Positions 1-7,929 of a stretch of 64,000 nucleotides of DNA are shown here, piece by piece; within the stretch, counting starts at the first letter, position 1, and each line of letters opens with the position of its first letter. The stretch covers positions 1 to 64,000 of the forward strand of contig NZ_AASE01000012.1 of NCBI RefSeq assembly GCF_000168715.1, in the 5' to 3' direction. Made by a program: the position numbers and the translations under genes. The notes beneath the pieces were generated by a model that had not been told where the DNA came from, did not search any database, and saw only the letters and a program-made list of their open reading frames with translations. Origin of the DNA: Chlorobium ferrooxidans DSM 13031 (GTDB lineage: Bacteria > Bacteroidota > Chlorobiia > Chlorobiales > Chlorobiaceae).

Positions 1-1
1 G

Positions 2-141
2 GATCCCCTGAGTGAAATATCCGGCCTTAACACCGCCAGATCTCCGAAATTGTCGGCAAACCTGTTGAGACAATACGGTTATGGCTTCTCTGGGGACGAA
101 AACTGCTTGTCAATGACACCATGATGAAAGTTTCCGCCTGA
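2..141 (+). pseudogene. C-terminal remnant of an ECF sigma factor (region 4), frameshifted
   Basis: In frame 1, bases 31-141 read HRQISEIVGKPVETIR followed by a short tail and a stop, which resembles the helix-turn-helix of sigma region 4.2 in ECF sigma factors. The matching upstream part (SEISGLN) is in frame 2, so one base appears to be missing near base 30; frame 1 has stops at 13 and 28. Two positions that are normally Arg in this region read Trp (RLWLLWGRKLL), consistent with decay. The start lies beyond the window edge, so whether the full gene is broken or only this end is damaged cannot be told. Assignment rests on a short motif only. Confidence 0.4.
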
Positions 142-164
142 TCGACACCCTCCTCCCTCCTGTT

Positions 165-200
165 AAAGGCCGCTTAAATCCCTGGCGGCCTTTTGTTTTT
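165..200 (+). terminator. Rho-independent terminator
   Basis: A 9-bp stem (AAAGGCCGC paired with GCGGCCTTT) with an 11-nt loop is followed by a T-rich tract. It would end transcription of the sigma-factor remnant before hldD. Confidence 0.75.
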
Positions 201-253
201 AGACAAGCCTCTTTATATTTGCTTTTCCTGCACCTTTCAATCTCTTTTACCCT

Positions 254-1249
254 ATGATTATTCTCACCGGCGGAGCGGGATTTATCGGCAGTGCCATGGT
301 TTGGGAACTCAACCGTTATGGTGAAGAGAATATCATCATTGTTGACGATCTTGGCTCGACGACGACAAATAAATGGCGCAATCTCTCCGGGCTTCACTTT
401 GCAGATTTCATCCAGAAAGACCTTTTTCCCGACCTGCTGGAGAGCGGTGCATTCAGGGATATTTCCGCCATCATCCACATGGGTGCAAACAGCTCTACCA
501 CCGAAACCGATGCCGACCACCTTCTGGTCAACAATTACGTCTATTCAAAAAAGTTGGCCTCATACTGCATGGCTCATGATGTAAGGCTGATCTATGCATC
601 AAGTGCGGCAACCTATGGTGACGGTTCCAACGGATACTCTGACAATATTGCAGAAATTGAGAGGCTCCGGCCATTGAACATGTACGGATACTCCAAACAG
701 TTGTTCGACCGGTGGGCAGATGCAAACGGCATTCTCAACCATGCCGCAGGACTGAAATTTTTCAATGTTTACGGACCGAACGAGTATCATAAACATGATA
801 TGAGCAGCGTCGTTTTCAAGGCATATCATCAGATTTGTGAAAAAGGATCGGTAGAGCTCTTCCGCTCTCATCGCCCTGACTACCTTGACGGCCAGCAGCT
901 GCGCGACTTTGTCTATGTCAGGGACTGCACACGGATCATGCTCTGGCTGCTCGACAACCCTTCAGCAACCGGGCTCTTCAACGTCGGTACAGGAAAAGCA
1001 AGAAGTTTTCTCGATCTCGCAACAGCAACTTTTTCGGCTCTCGGCCGGGAGCCGGTCATCAACTTCACGCCGATGCCTGAAACCCTCCGCGACAAATACC
1101 AGTACTACACCTGCGCCGATATGACCCGGCTGCGCTCTGCCGGATACCATGAACCATTCACCTCGCTTGAAGAGGGCGTAAAAGAGTATGTACAGCACTA
1201 TCTCGCTGCCGACAACCCCTGGCTTGATCTCGCGAAAACCAATTCATAA
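254..1249 (+). CDS. hldD: ADP-L-glycero-D-manno-heptose 6-epimerase
   Basis: This 331-residue short-chain dehydrogenase/reductase family protein most resembles HldD (RfaD), which epimerises ADP-D-glycero-D-manno-heptose to the L-glycero form for the LPS inner core in the cytoplasm. Seen: N-terminal NAD(P)-binding GGAGFIG (residues 6-12), the HMGANSSTTE stretch typical of HldD, and the catalytic YGYSK (Tyr144, Lys148). Length matches the family. The ATG start has no convincing Shine-Dalgarno sequence, which is common among genes in this window. It follows a terminator and is separated by only 19 bp from phoH, so the two may be co-transcribed. Other NAD-sugar epimerases are possible, but the HldD-like motifs make this the best call. 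Confidence 0.9.
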   Translation: MIILTGGAGFIGSAMVWELNRYGEENIIIVDDLGSTTTNKWRNLSGLHFADFIQKDLFPDLLESGAFRDISAIIHMGANSSTTETDADHLLVNNYVYSKKLASYCMAHDVRLIYASSAATYGDGSNGYSDNIAEIERLRPLNMYGYSKQLFDRWADANGILNHAAGLKFFNVYGPNEYHKHDMSSVVFKAYHQICEKGSVELFRSHRPDYLDGQQLRDFVYVRDCTRIMLWLLDNPSATGLFNVGTGKARSFLDLATATFSALGREPVINFTPMPETLRDKYQYYTCADMTRLRSAGYHEPFTSLEEGVKEYVQHYLAADNPWLDLAKTNS

Positions 1250-1268
1250 TGCCTAACAACCCTTCACA

Positions 1269-2228
1269 TTGACCAAAGAAAAAATCATCGAGATCCAGGG
1301 TATTGAGCCGGTCATTCTTTTCGGGCCCTATGATGCCCACCTGAAAAAAATAAGGGCGGAATTTCCCGATCTGCTCATCACCGCCAGGGGAACAAAAATC
1401 ACACTCAAGGGAAAGCCCGAAGAGATTGCTGTAACCGAGAAGATTTTCAGCGAGATGAAGTTTCTGGCCGACAAGCACGGCGAAGTGCTTGACAATGACC
1501 TGAACATGCTGATCACGCTTGCCTCGTCACCGGCACCGGAGATGAAACCCGGACATCTGGCTGATGAAGATATCATTGTCGCAACAGCCGACTATGTCGT
1601 CAGGGCAAAAACCAACGGGCAGCGGCGAATGGTAGCAGAAGCAAAAACAAATGATATTGTGTTTGCCATCGGTCCGGCGGGTACCGGAAAAACCTACACC
1701 GCTGTTGCCATAGCCGTAGCGGCATGGAAATCCAAAAGTGTCAAGCGAATTGTTCTTGCCAGGCCGGCCGTAGAAGCCGGAGAGAGCCTCGGCTTCCTTC
1801 CCGGTGATCTCGCCCAGAAAATTGATCCCTATCTTCGGCCGCTTTACGATGCCCTGCAGGATATGCTGACTGCAGAAAAGCTCAAAATGCTCACCGAAAA
1901 AAGAATTATAGAAATTGTTCCTCTTGCCTATATGCGGGGCAGAACACTCAACAATGCGTTCATAATTCTTGATGAAGCCCAGAACGCTTCGAACAAGCAG
2001 ATGAAAATGTGTCTGACAAGGCTTGGTCTCAATTCAAAAGCGATCATTACGGGGGACGTCACCCAGATTGATCTGCCCGAACAATCTGACTCGGGACTCA
2101 CCAATTCGCCGGAAGTCCTCAAGGATATCAAGGGTATCAGCTTTGTCTATCTTGACAAATCCGATGTCGTTCGTCACCGGCTTGTGCGCGATATCATCAA
2201 CGCTTACGAAATACATGAGCAGAAATAG
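1269..2228 (+). CDS. phoH: PhoH-like ATPase
   Basis: A 319-residue cytoplasmic protein with a small N-terminal KH-like region (about 10-80) and a PhoH-type P-loop NTPase core. Seen: Walker A GPAGTGKT at residues 135-142, a Walker B region reading FIILDEAQN, and the family stretch VEAGESLGFLPGD. PhoH/YbeZ proteins are linked to RNA metabolism and often sit near ybeY; no ybeY is visible here. Translation appears to start at a TTG (1269), since no ATG lies upstream in frame after hldD and the N-terminus from TTG aligns with the family. Family assignment is firm; biochemical role in this organism is inferred. Confidence 0.9.
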   Translation: MTKEKIIEIQGIEPVILFGPYDAHLKKIRAEFPDLLITARGTKITLKGKPEEIAVTEKIFSEMKFLADKHGEVLDNDLNMLITLASSPAPEMKPGHLADEDIIVATADYVVRAKTNGQRRMVAEAKTNDIVFAIGPAGTGKTYTAVAIAVAAWKSKSVKRIVLARPAVEAGESLGFLPGDLAQKIDPYLRPLYDALQDMLTAEKLKMLTEKRIIEIVPLAYMRGRTLNNAFIILDEAQNASNKQMKMCLTRLGLNSKAIITGDVTQIDLPEQSDSGLTNSPEVLKDIKGISFVYLDKSDVVRHRLVRDIINAYEIHEQK

Positions 2229-2373
2229 CACTTCCTCCCGTAAAAAGAGCGCTTCAGGGTGGAACTTTCTTATTCCCCGACCGGTTCAAACGAATGTGAC
2301 CGATACGGGTGAGGCCAAATATCTGAAGGTCCCTGCCTGATTTTTTCAATAACAGTAAACGAGGAGAAACAAA

Positions 2374-2562
2374 ATGGCACACAGAATCACAGAAACGTGC
2401 ACCTATTGCGGAGCATGCGAACCTGAATGTCCGGTCAATGCTATCACTGCGGGAGATGATATCTATATTATCGATGAGACGACCTGCGTGGACTGCATCG
2501 GCTTTCATGATGAAGCGGCTTGCGTCCAGGTCTGCCCTGTAGACTGCATCATCAAGGTCTGA
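2374..2562 (+). CDS. 2[4Fe-4S] ferredoxin
   Basis: A 62-residue ferredoxin with two cluster motifs: CTYCGACEPECP in the N-terminal half and C-x2-C-x8-C-x3-CP in the second half. The enlarged spacing between the second and third cysteines of the second motif is typical of green sulfur bacterial ferredoxins, which take electrons from the type I reaction centre and feed pyruvate and 2-oxoglutarate synthases of the reverse TCA cycle. The start is preceded by a GAGGAG Shine-Dalgarno sequence. A close paralogue lies 169 bp downstream in the same orientation. Confidence 0.95.
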   Translation: MAHRITETCTYCGACEPECPVNAITAGDDIYIIDETTCVDCIGFHDEAACVQVCPVDCIIKV

Positions 2563-2596
2563 AGTGGAAACAAACCACAAAAAAAATACAGAAGAG

Positions 2597-2643
2597 ACCA
2601 TCTACAGCCAAAATAAAACCTTAAGGGATGGTGCGTTTTTTTT
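2597..2643 (+). terminator. Possible terminator between the ferredoxin genes
   Basis: ACCATC (2597-2602) can pair with GATGGT (2627-2632) across a 24-nt loop, followed by GCG and eight T. The loop is long, so this may be a weak or partial terminator that adjusts expression of the second ferredoxin. Confidence 0.35.
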
Positions 2644-2731
2644 GAGGTGATAAAAAAATCTTATATTATTCGAAATTGACCCGAATCGTTCTTTCATAGT
2701 TTTCAAAACATTAACAAGCAAGGAACTTAAT

Positions 2732-2920
2732 ATGGCACTCTACATTACTGAAGAATGTACCTACTGCGGAGCCTGTGAACCGGAATGTCCTGTTACTGCA
2801 ATTTCTGCCGGCGATGACCTTTATGTTATCGATGCTGCTACCTGCACGGAATGCTCAGGTTACTCAGATTCACCCTCCTGTGCAGCTGTCTGCCCTTCAG
2901 ACGCGATCGTTCAGGGATAA
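2732..2920 (+). CDS. 2[4Fe-4S] ferredoxin, second copy
   Basis: A 62-residue paralogue of the preceding ferredoxin with the same architecture: CTYCGACEPECP, then C-x2-C-x8-C-x3-CP. The sequence around the second cluster differs (CTECSGYSDSPSC here), suggesting an ancient tandem duplication with divergence in redox or partner properties rather than a recent copy. The start is preceded by a purine-rich AAGGAA. A strong terminator follows. Tandem ferredoxin genes are known in Chlorobaculum tepidum, where the proteins are major soluble electron carriers. Confidence 0.95.
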   Translation: MALYITEECTYCGACEPECPVTAISAGDDLYVIDAATCTECSGYSDSPSCAAVCPSDAIVQG

Positions 2921-2944
2921 GCGATAAAGGAAGTTCAATAAATA

Positions 2945-2980
2945 AAAAAGCGGAAGGTTCATCCCTTCCGCTTTTTTATT
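2945..2980 (+). terminator. Strong terminator after the ferredoxin pair
   Basis: AAAAAGCGGAAGG pairs with CCTTCCGCTTTTT across a short loop. The flanking A and T runs make it suitable for both strands, so it may also serve the convergent Dabb gene. Confidence 0.9.
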
Positions 2981-3011
2981 TTCCGCTACCTTCCCGCCCG
3001 AAAACAGGCAA

Positions 3012-3314
3012 TCAGATCTCGTAATCCACAACCCTCCGTTCCCGGGAGGCCTCACCGATAAACGGCTTCAATGCCTGATGCAGAGGATGCAGCTGATAGG
3101 CATCAAGCGACTGCCGGTCAACAAATTCACTGTAGAGCACCACGTCACCCGAGCTCTCGCTTCGACTGAAATCCAGACCAACCTCAATTGCACACATCCC
3201 CTTAATTCTGCCCCGCAACGCCTCCAGCTTCTCTTGTATCAGGCGTGCATTTGTCTGACTGTCGTTTCCATGTGCAGCATCCTTAAGCTGCCACATCACA
3301 ATATGTTTGATCAT
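3012..3314 (-). CDS. Stress-responsive A/B barrel (Dabb) domain protein
   Basis: A protein of about 100 residues beginning MIKHIVMWQLK, the characteristic first strand of the dimeric alpha-beta barrel Dabb family (PF07876). It ends with VDYEI after the typical R-x-V-D-Y-E-like strand. Family members are small cytoplasmic proteins, sometimes stress-induced and sometimes with cyclase or monooxygenase-like activity; the substrate is unknown here. The ATG at 3314 was chosen over an in-frame TTG nine bases upstream because the family normally starts with M-[IV]-K-H. Convergent with the ferredoxins and followed by a shared terminator. Confidence 0.8.
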   Translation of the reverse strand: MIKHIVMWQLKDAAHGNDSQTNARLIQEKLEALRGRIKGMCAIEVGLDFSRSESSGDVVLYSEFVDRQSLDAYQLHPLHQALKPFIGEASRERRVVDYEI

Positions 3315-3344
3315 TTTTTGCAACGTCTGCGTTAGAGTAAAAAA

Positions 3345-4805
3345 TCAACTTTCTGTCTGTTTTTTTCTTGCGGATTTTGACAGCGCAAGATCACGCTTTT
3401 TAAGCTTTCCCGCAGATTTCGTTGCAGAAATCCCTTTTCTGTCGAGCTTTCTTCCCCTTTTCGTAATCGCCAGATCACGTAACTTCGACTTCCCGGCCAA
3501 TTTTGCTGCAACCAATGCTTTCCGGTTCTGCTTCACGCCGGATTTTGCAACAACCGGATCTCCCTTTTTCATCTTTTTTCCGGATTTGGCTATGAGCACG
3601 GTGTGCTGTTTCGACTTTTTGGCCGATTTTGTCAGGGCAACTGCATGGCTGGCATGATGCTTCGATTTTTTAGCCGAAGCAGCAACTACAGGCGCACCCT
3701 TTCGGGCTTTCCGGTTATGCAACCGTGACGCATGCGCTATTTTACGCTCTCCGGCATCGGCTCTCACCGCCCGCTCTGCGGGAGGAACAGAGGAGCGTGC
3801 AATCAGAACAGGTTCCTCCCTCTGAATCAGCAGCGCCCGATCAAACATCTCTGCGGCAACATTCCAGCGATCCGTCCTTGAATTCAGCATAACCAGAAGA
3901 ATATCCCGGTTATCCTTGATGGCACGACCGATCAGGCACCTTCCGGCCCTGCCGGTATAGCCTGTTTTGATCCCGACTGCATAGGGATATCTGCCCAGAA
4001 GCTTGTTGTGCGTTTTAAGGGAGTAGACCTTGCGGGTAGACTGCTCAACAAACACAGCACGATCAAGGCGCGCCACCGCATTAAAAACAGGATTCCTGAC
4101 CGAATATTCCGTCAAACACAACAGATCTCCAGCCGTTGAGGTGTTGCCGGCATAAATCCCTTTATCAAAACCTGCCGGGTTGGTAAAACGGGAATTTCTC
4201 ATCCCGATCGCTCTCGCCCTGGAGTTCATGGAAGCGACAAAGGCATCAACACTTCCGGAGAGATGTATCGCAATGGCAAAAGCCGCATCATTGCTTGAAT
4301 TGACCATGGCCGCCTTGACAAGATCAAGAAGCCTGATTCTCTCTCCAACCCTGAATCCCGCTTTTGATGGCTCTACATTTGTGGACTCACGGGTAATCAC
4401 CACATCCTGATCCAGCTTTCCGCTTTCAATCGCCATGATACAGGTCAGAATCTTGGTCAGGCTTGCAGGAGAGACCGGCCGGTCAATATCCTTTGCCATC
4501 ACAACCCTTGAGCTGCATAAATCCTTGACAATATAGGAGTCTACCGGAGCCTGTATCTGGTAGGAACCATTACCGGGCTCTGCATGCAGCAATGCAGGGA
4601 GTGCTATGGAAGCCGTAAAGGCAAAGAAGCAGATACCGAGAGTTAATACCCTCGCTCTGGCGGGAAGATGTTTCCTGCTTTTACGGAAGAGTGGCGTCCA
4701 TGGACGGCAAATTGCGGCTGTCGAAAATTGTTCTTGCATCGAAAGTGGTCTACTGTTCTTGTAATTACTGTCAACCGGAGTAAAAAAAGCCTCTCTGTAA
4801 AGCAT
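3345..4805 (-). CDS. D-alanyl-D-alanine carboxypeptidase (peptidase S11) with lysine-rich tail
   Basis: A penicillin-binding, DacA-type carboxypeptidase of about 486 residues that trims peptidoglycan pentapeptides. Seen (numbering from the GTG six bases upstream): a membrane/signal segment around 53-76, catalytic SLTK at 117-120, SSN at 172-174, and KTG at 282-284. After the catalytic domain (about residue 335) comes a basic, repetitive C-terminal region of roughly 130 residues rich in short blocks such as AKSGKK, TKSAKK and KSAGK, spaced about 15 residues apart. Usual DacA proteins end with an amphipathic helix instead. The tail may bind anionic polymers or DNA, or anchor the enzyme in the wall; this is inference. 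The start could also be an internal ATG at 4739. Confidence 0.88.
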   Translation of the reverse strand: MLYREAFFTPVDSNYKNSRPLSMQEQFSTAAICRPWTPLFRKSRKHLPARARVLTLGICFFAFTASIALPALLHAEPGNGSYQIQAPVDSYIVKDLCSSRVVMAKDIDRPVSPASLTKILTCIMAIESGKLDQDVVITRESTNVEPSKAGFRVGERIRLLDLVKAAMVNSSNDAAFAIAIHLSGSVDAFVASMNSRARAIGMRNSRFTNPAGFDKGIYAGNTSTAGDLLCLTEYSVRNPVFNAVARLDRAVFVEQSTRKVYSLKTHNKLLGRYPYAVGIKTGYTGRAGRCLIGRAIKDNRDILLVMLNSRTDRWNVAAEMFDRALLIQREEPVLIARSSVPPAERAVRADAGERKIAHASRLHNRKARKGAPVVAASAKKSKHHASHAVALTKSAKKSKQHTVLIAKSGKKMKKGDPVVAKSGVKQNRKALVAAKLAGKSKLRDLAITKRGRKLDRKGISATKSAGKLKKRDLALSKSARKKQTES

Positions 4806-4865
4806 AATCACTTCATCCGAAGGTACATATCCAAACCCTGAATCCCTTTATTTTATCACAAATAA

Positions 4866-5111
4866 TCACCTTCTTTTTTTTATACCCTCAGCTATCAACC
4901 CGCGCTTTGCTGCACCGGCACTCTCGGAAAGCTCAATACTTGATACCATTGACTGGTACTGGTGGACATCAAGCAGTACAACCGTACTTTTGCCATGCTG
5001 CGTAAGCACCAGTGGTCGTCCGGTCTTCTTGACCAGCTTCACCAGTGATGCTGTGTTTGCGCGAAACTCCGACAACGGCCTTATATCTTCCTCAAGATTG
5101 ATACTTCCCAT
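4866..5111 (-). CDS. Phd/YefM-family antitoxin, orphan
   Basis: An 81-residue protein with the Phd/YefM N-terminal DNA-binding fold: IRPLSEFRANTASLVKLV followed by a strand resembling RPLVLTQHGK and the VVLLDVHQYQSM helix. Such antitoxins repress their own promoter and neutralise a RelE- or Doc-type toxin encoded immediately downstream. Here the downstream gene on the same strand (DD-carboxypeptidase) is unrelated, so no toxin is visible. The ATG start lies just downstream of a periodic GTAC operator array (see that entry). It may be a solitary regulator or a leftover of a toxin-antitoxin pair. Confidence 0.85.
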   Translation of the reverse strand: MGSINLEEDIRPLSEFRANTASLVKLVKKTGRPLVLTQHGKSTVVLLDVHQYQSMVSSIELSESAGAAKRGLIAEGIKKRR

Positions 5112-5124
5112 ATAAAACCATAAA

Positions 5125-5167
5125 TAGTACTATTATCTGTACCAATAATTGTACGATTTTAAGTACT
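5125..5167 (-). promoter_or_regulatory. Operator array of four GTAC cores at 12-bp spacing
   Basis: GTAC tetramers occur at 5127, 5139, 5151 and 5163, exactly 12 bp apart, directly upstream of the antitoxin start. The outer two extend to AGTACT. YefM-family repressors are known to bind repeats with TGTACA-like cores, so this is very likely the autoregulatory operator, one helical turn per site. The regularity is seen directly; binding is inferred. Confidence 0.7.
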
Positions 5168-5219
5168 AAAAAACAACTCTTTCCGGAATATTCCGAAGCG
5201 AAAAGCTGATTTACAGCAG

Positions 5220-6332
5220 TTATTCCGAAAGCGTTCCGGCCTCTGATATTTTGGGTTTCGGGGTATGAAGATCGGTAACATCCATACCCTTTATCTGCAT
5301 GACCAGATGGAGCGTGTTGGTCACCAGCTCTTTGACGGAGCGTTTTACATAGCGGCTTCTGAAAAAGGTGTTGTAATTATTTTCAGTATCTTCGGCGATC
5401 CACCCTCTGCTCCATCCGACAAAATTAAACGGCGGAAAGGTAAAACCGAGGTCGCTGAAAAACGCATTGAGATTGCCCGCAACGCCCTGCACATTATCCT
5501 GTCCCCCGGTTATAATGAACGAAGCAACCTTGTTTTTTATCAGCACCCTGTCATGTATGGTTATCTGGTTCTGAACGGTATTGAGTCGTTCTGCCATTTT
5601 GTAAAAAAGTGAGGATGCGTTACCCCACCGGATAGGAGTAGCAAGAATAACTGCATCCGCCCACAACACCATGGCGCGGTAAACCGCATTCATCCCGTCC
5701 TCCGGATCCATTTCCGATATGGAACAGGGCCAGGTACAGGCATTTTCATGACGACTGTAGTACCCTTCGCAATGCCGGAAATCAAGATCACGGATTCTGA
5801 TCATTTTTGTTGCCGCACCGAACTCCGATGCCGCAAAATCGAGTGCACTCTGCAGAGCCGTTTCGGAAGTGGAAGGACGTGGCAGATCACGATTCATATT
5901 GGTAGTGGAAATACCGAGCACATTGAGACTACTCTTTGTGGTCTGATACTCCATCTTTCGCAGATCGGCCAGAGGGTCATCATCATGAACTGCCCTGAAA
6001 GCTTCTCTTGAGGGCTCTTCAGAAACCATGATCATACCGTTCTCGACAATCACGTCATAGAGCGCCTGACGATCCCTGTAGCCCTGGGGCGCCTTGCCGC
6101 TCTTCAGGCTGTATTGCCAGCCATGCCAGGGACACACAATATAAAGCTCTCCGTCTTCGAGCCGCTGAATGGATCCCTGGCTGAGATCTCCACCCTCATG
6201 AATGCAGCTGTTCCCGAGTGCGGTAACCGTGCCCTCATAATGAAACAACACAATGGTATGTTTGTCGGACCGGACCGATTTATGCGTATTCTCGGGCAGC
6301 TCCGAGAGCGGTATGAGTGGAATGTAGTGCAT
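5220..6332 (-). CDS. Rieske [2Fe-2S] - NADPH-dependent FMN reductase-like fusion
   Basis: A 370-residue two-domain redox protein. Residues about 1-105 are a Rieske ferredoxin with C43-x-H45 and C67-x2-H70 as cluster ligands. Residues about 135-340 are flavodoxin-like, resembling NADPH-dependent FMN reductase/iron-sulfur flavoprotein relatives, with the core strand ADAVILATPIRWGNAS. No membrane segment or signal is visible, so it should be cytoplasmic. The fusion suggests electron transfer between a flavin and a high-potential 2Fe-2S centre within one chain; the electron donor and substrate are unknown. Domains individually are clear, but I do not know a named function for the combination. Confidence 0.8.
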   Translation of the reverse strand: MHYIPLIPLSELPENTHKSVRSDKHTIVLFHYEGTVTALGNSCIHEGGDLSQGSIQRLEDGELYIVCPWHGWQYSLKSGKAPQGYRDRQALYDVIVENGMIMVSEEPSREAFRAVHDDDPLADLRKMEYQTTKSSLNVLGISTTNMNRDLPRPSTSETALQSALDFAASEFGAATKMIRIRDLDFRHCEGYYSRHENACTWPCSISEMDPEDGMNAVYRAMVLWADAVILATPIRWGNASSLFYKMAERLNTVQNQITIHDRVLIKNKVASFIITGGQDNVQGVAGNLNAFFSDLGFTFPPFNFVGWSRGWIAEDTENNYNTFFRSRYVKRSVKELVTNTLHLVMQIKGMDVTDLHTPKPKISEAGTLSE

Positions 6333-6409
6333 GGAATCAACGGTTGGTTACATAACCTCTTTTCAGAATCTGATCGCTTCACGGGCTGCTGGCAGGGATG
6401 TGTTCCCTG

Positions 6410-7039
6410 CTACCGCTCCGTCAGCACAAGCTTGAGGGCAAGGCCGACAAAAAGTGCTGCAGCAACTCTGTTTACAACGCTCTGAGCACCGGGAGAGTTG
6501 CGGTAACGCTCCCCCACCCCTCCGGCAAGCATACTTATCGCTCCGAAAACAAGTATGGTTGCCAGAATGAAGAGCCCTCCAAGCAGAAAAAACTGCATCG
6601 TCACGGAGCCTCCTGCCGGATCGACAAACTGCGGGAGAAACGCCATAAAAAAGAGCGAGACCTTCGGATTGGTGAGATTCATGACAATCCCCCTTCTGTA
6701 GAGCTCTCCCTTTGAAAAATGAGGAACCTCTCGCTTCTCCGCCGTTGATCCTCCGGCCCGGAAAGCCTGCCATGCAAGATAGATGAGATAAGCCGCTCCG
6801 ATATACTTGAGGATAGTGAAGGCAAACGCCGAGGAGTTGACAAGCGCGGCAAGCCCTAAAGCCACCGCAACGGTATGGCCAACAAGACCGGTGGAAAGAC
6901 CAAAGGTCACAAAAATACCGGCCTTCCGTCCGTTCTGCGCCGCCTGGGCCATAACAAAAAGGTTATCGGGACCGGGAGAGAGGGCAAGAATTATCGCGGT
7001 CGAAAAAAAAGCAAGCATCGTATGGGTATCAATCATCAT
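6410..7039 (-). CDS. LysE/RhtB-family amino-acid exporter
   Basis: A 209-residue inner-membrane protein with about six hydrophobic segments. The N-terminal SPGPDNLFVMAQ and the middle NLTNPKVSLFFMAFLPQF are hallmark motifs of the LysE/RhtB superfamily, which exports amino acids such as threonine, homoserine or lysine. Length is standard. The substrate cannot be inferred. It lies 77 bp downstream of the Rieske-flavoprotein start region, on the same strand and in the same direction as the acetyltransferase 58 bp upstream, so the two may be co-transcribed. Confidence 0.9.
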   Translation of the reverse strand: MMIDTHTMLAFFSTAIILALSPGPDNLFVMAQAAQNGRKAGIFVTFGLSTGLVGHTVAVALGLAALVNSSAFAFTILKYIGAAYLIYLAWQAFRAGGSTAEKREVPHFSKGELYRRGIVMNLTNPKVSLFFMAFLPQFVDPAGGSVTMQFFLLGGLFILATILVFGAISMLAGGVGERYRNSPGAQSVVNRVAAALFVGLALKLVLTER

Positions 7040-7097
7040 AAACTCATTTTAAAACCAGCAAAAAAAGGAGGCTCTGTTTATTGTCGTGAGTTTCCCC

Positions 7098-7589
7098 TCA
7101 AATTATTTTCTGACAATATACCACATCAAACCTCACCCCTCTTTTCTCTCCGACTCCCGTCAACCTGCCGCACTCCGTGAACCCGTTGTTTCGATGAAAA
7201 TCTATACTGCCGGGGTTACGTGACGAGATGCTCACCAGAATTGAGGTAATACCCATGCCCTGCGCTTTCTGCTCAAGGCAGTGGAGAATATGTTTTCCAA
7301 TCCCTCTGCCGGTATATCCATGTTTCAGAAAGCAGGTAAGTTCGGCCGTAGAGGAAAATGCCGGAATTGAGCTGTAGGGGCGAAGCACTCCGAAACCAAC
7401 GACAATGTCGGACTCATCCCGGGCGGTGACTGCCGGATATCCCGATGAAAACTGCACAAATGATTCGAACATTTCATAAGAGAGCGGGCTCTCGGTATAT
7501 GCAGCAAAACCCGATTCCGTATAGAAATTGAATATGTCAATAATCGCTTCCCTGTCATGGAGCGTAACCGGCTCAAGAGAAATCCTCAT
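7098..7589 (-). CDS. GNAT-family N-acetyltransferase
   Basis: A protein of about 163 residues starting MRISLEPVTLHDREAI. It shows the GNAT fold: the acceptor-side FNFYTESGFAAY region, strand 4, and the acetyl-CoA pyrophosphate loop in GYTGRGIGKHIL, followed by SRNPGSIDFHRNNGF, typical of phosphinothricin-acetyltransferase-like members. The ATG at 7589 has AAGGGA just upstream and gives a normal family N-terminus; the reading frame extends further 5' but the added residues look non-coding. The acceptor is unknown; small amino acids or antibiotics are typical for relatives. Confidence 0.8.
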   Translation of the reverse strand: MRISLEPVTLHDREAIIDIFNFYTESGFAAYTESPLSYEMFESFVQFSSGYPAVTARDESDIVVGFGVLRPYSSIPAFSSTAELTCFLKHGYTGRGIGKHILHCLEQKAQGMGITSILVSISSRNPGSIDFHRNNGFTECGRLTGVGEKRGVRFDVVYCQKII

Positions 7590-7852
7590 ATCCCTTAAAA
7601 AAGTTGCTACCGTTTTTGGCCCGGCTTCAATTGCGCCTTGCAAAAAGTTATTCCCGTATTTTAAATTTACAGTGAAGTGAGCAGAAAACATCGAAAAGGG
7701 CGGAAATTCTCTCCACTCCGCATTGAGCCCGATTCAGAGTATCAATCCGGGAGGATGATAATAAGCGGTTTTTCCATCCTCCTCTTGAACCTGACAGAAG
7801 AGCGGTTTATATTACCCTCTGAATACAGATTCCTCTGTCGATGATCGGAAAG

Positions 7853-7867
7853 TCACCATGATGGTGA
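7853..7867. promoter_or_regulatory. Palindrome in the 340-bp gap before a small membrane-type gene
   Basis: TCACCAT-G-ATGGTGA is a perfect 7-bp inverted repeat around one base. It lies 63 bp upstream of the small gene at 7930 and could be a repressor site. The rest of 7590-7929 shows no gene. Confidence 0.3.
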
Positions 7868-7929
7868 ACTACATTATTTTCAGAGGTCTCTACTAACGTG
7901 CAACCGTCACGGTAAATTAAGGGAGTTCT

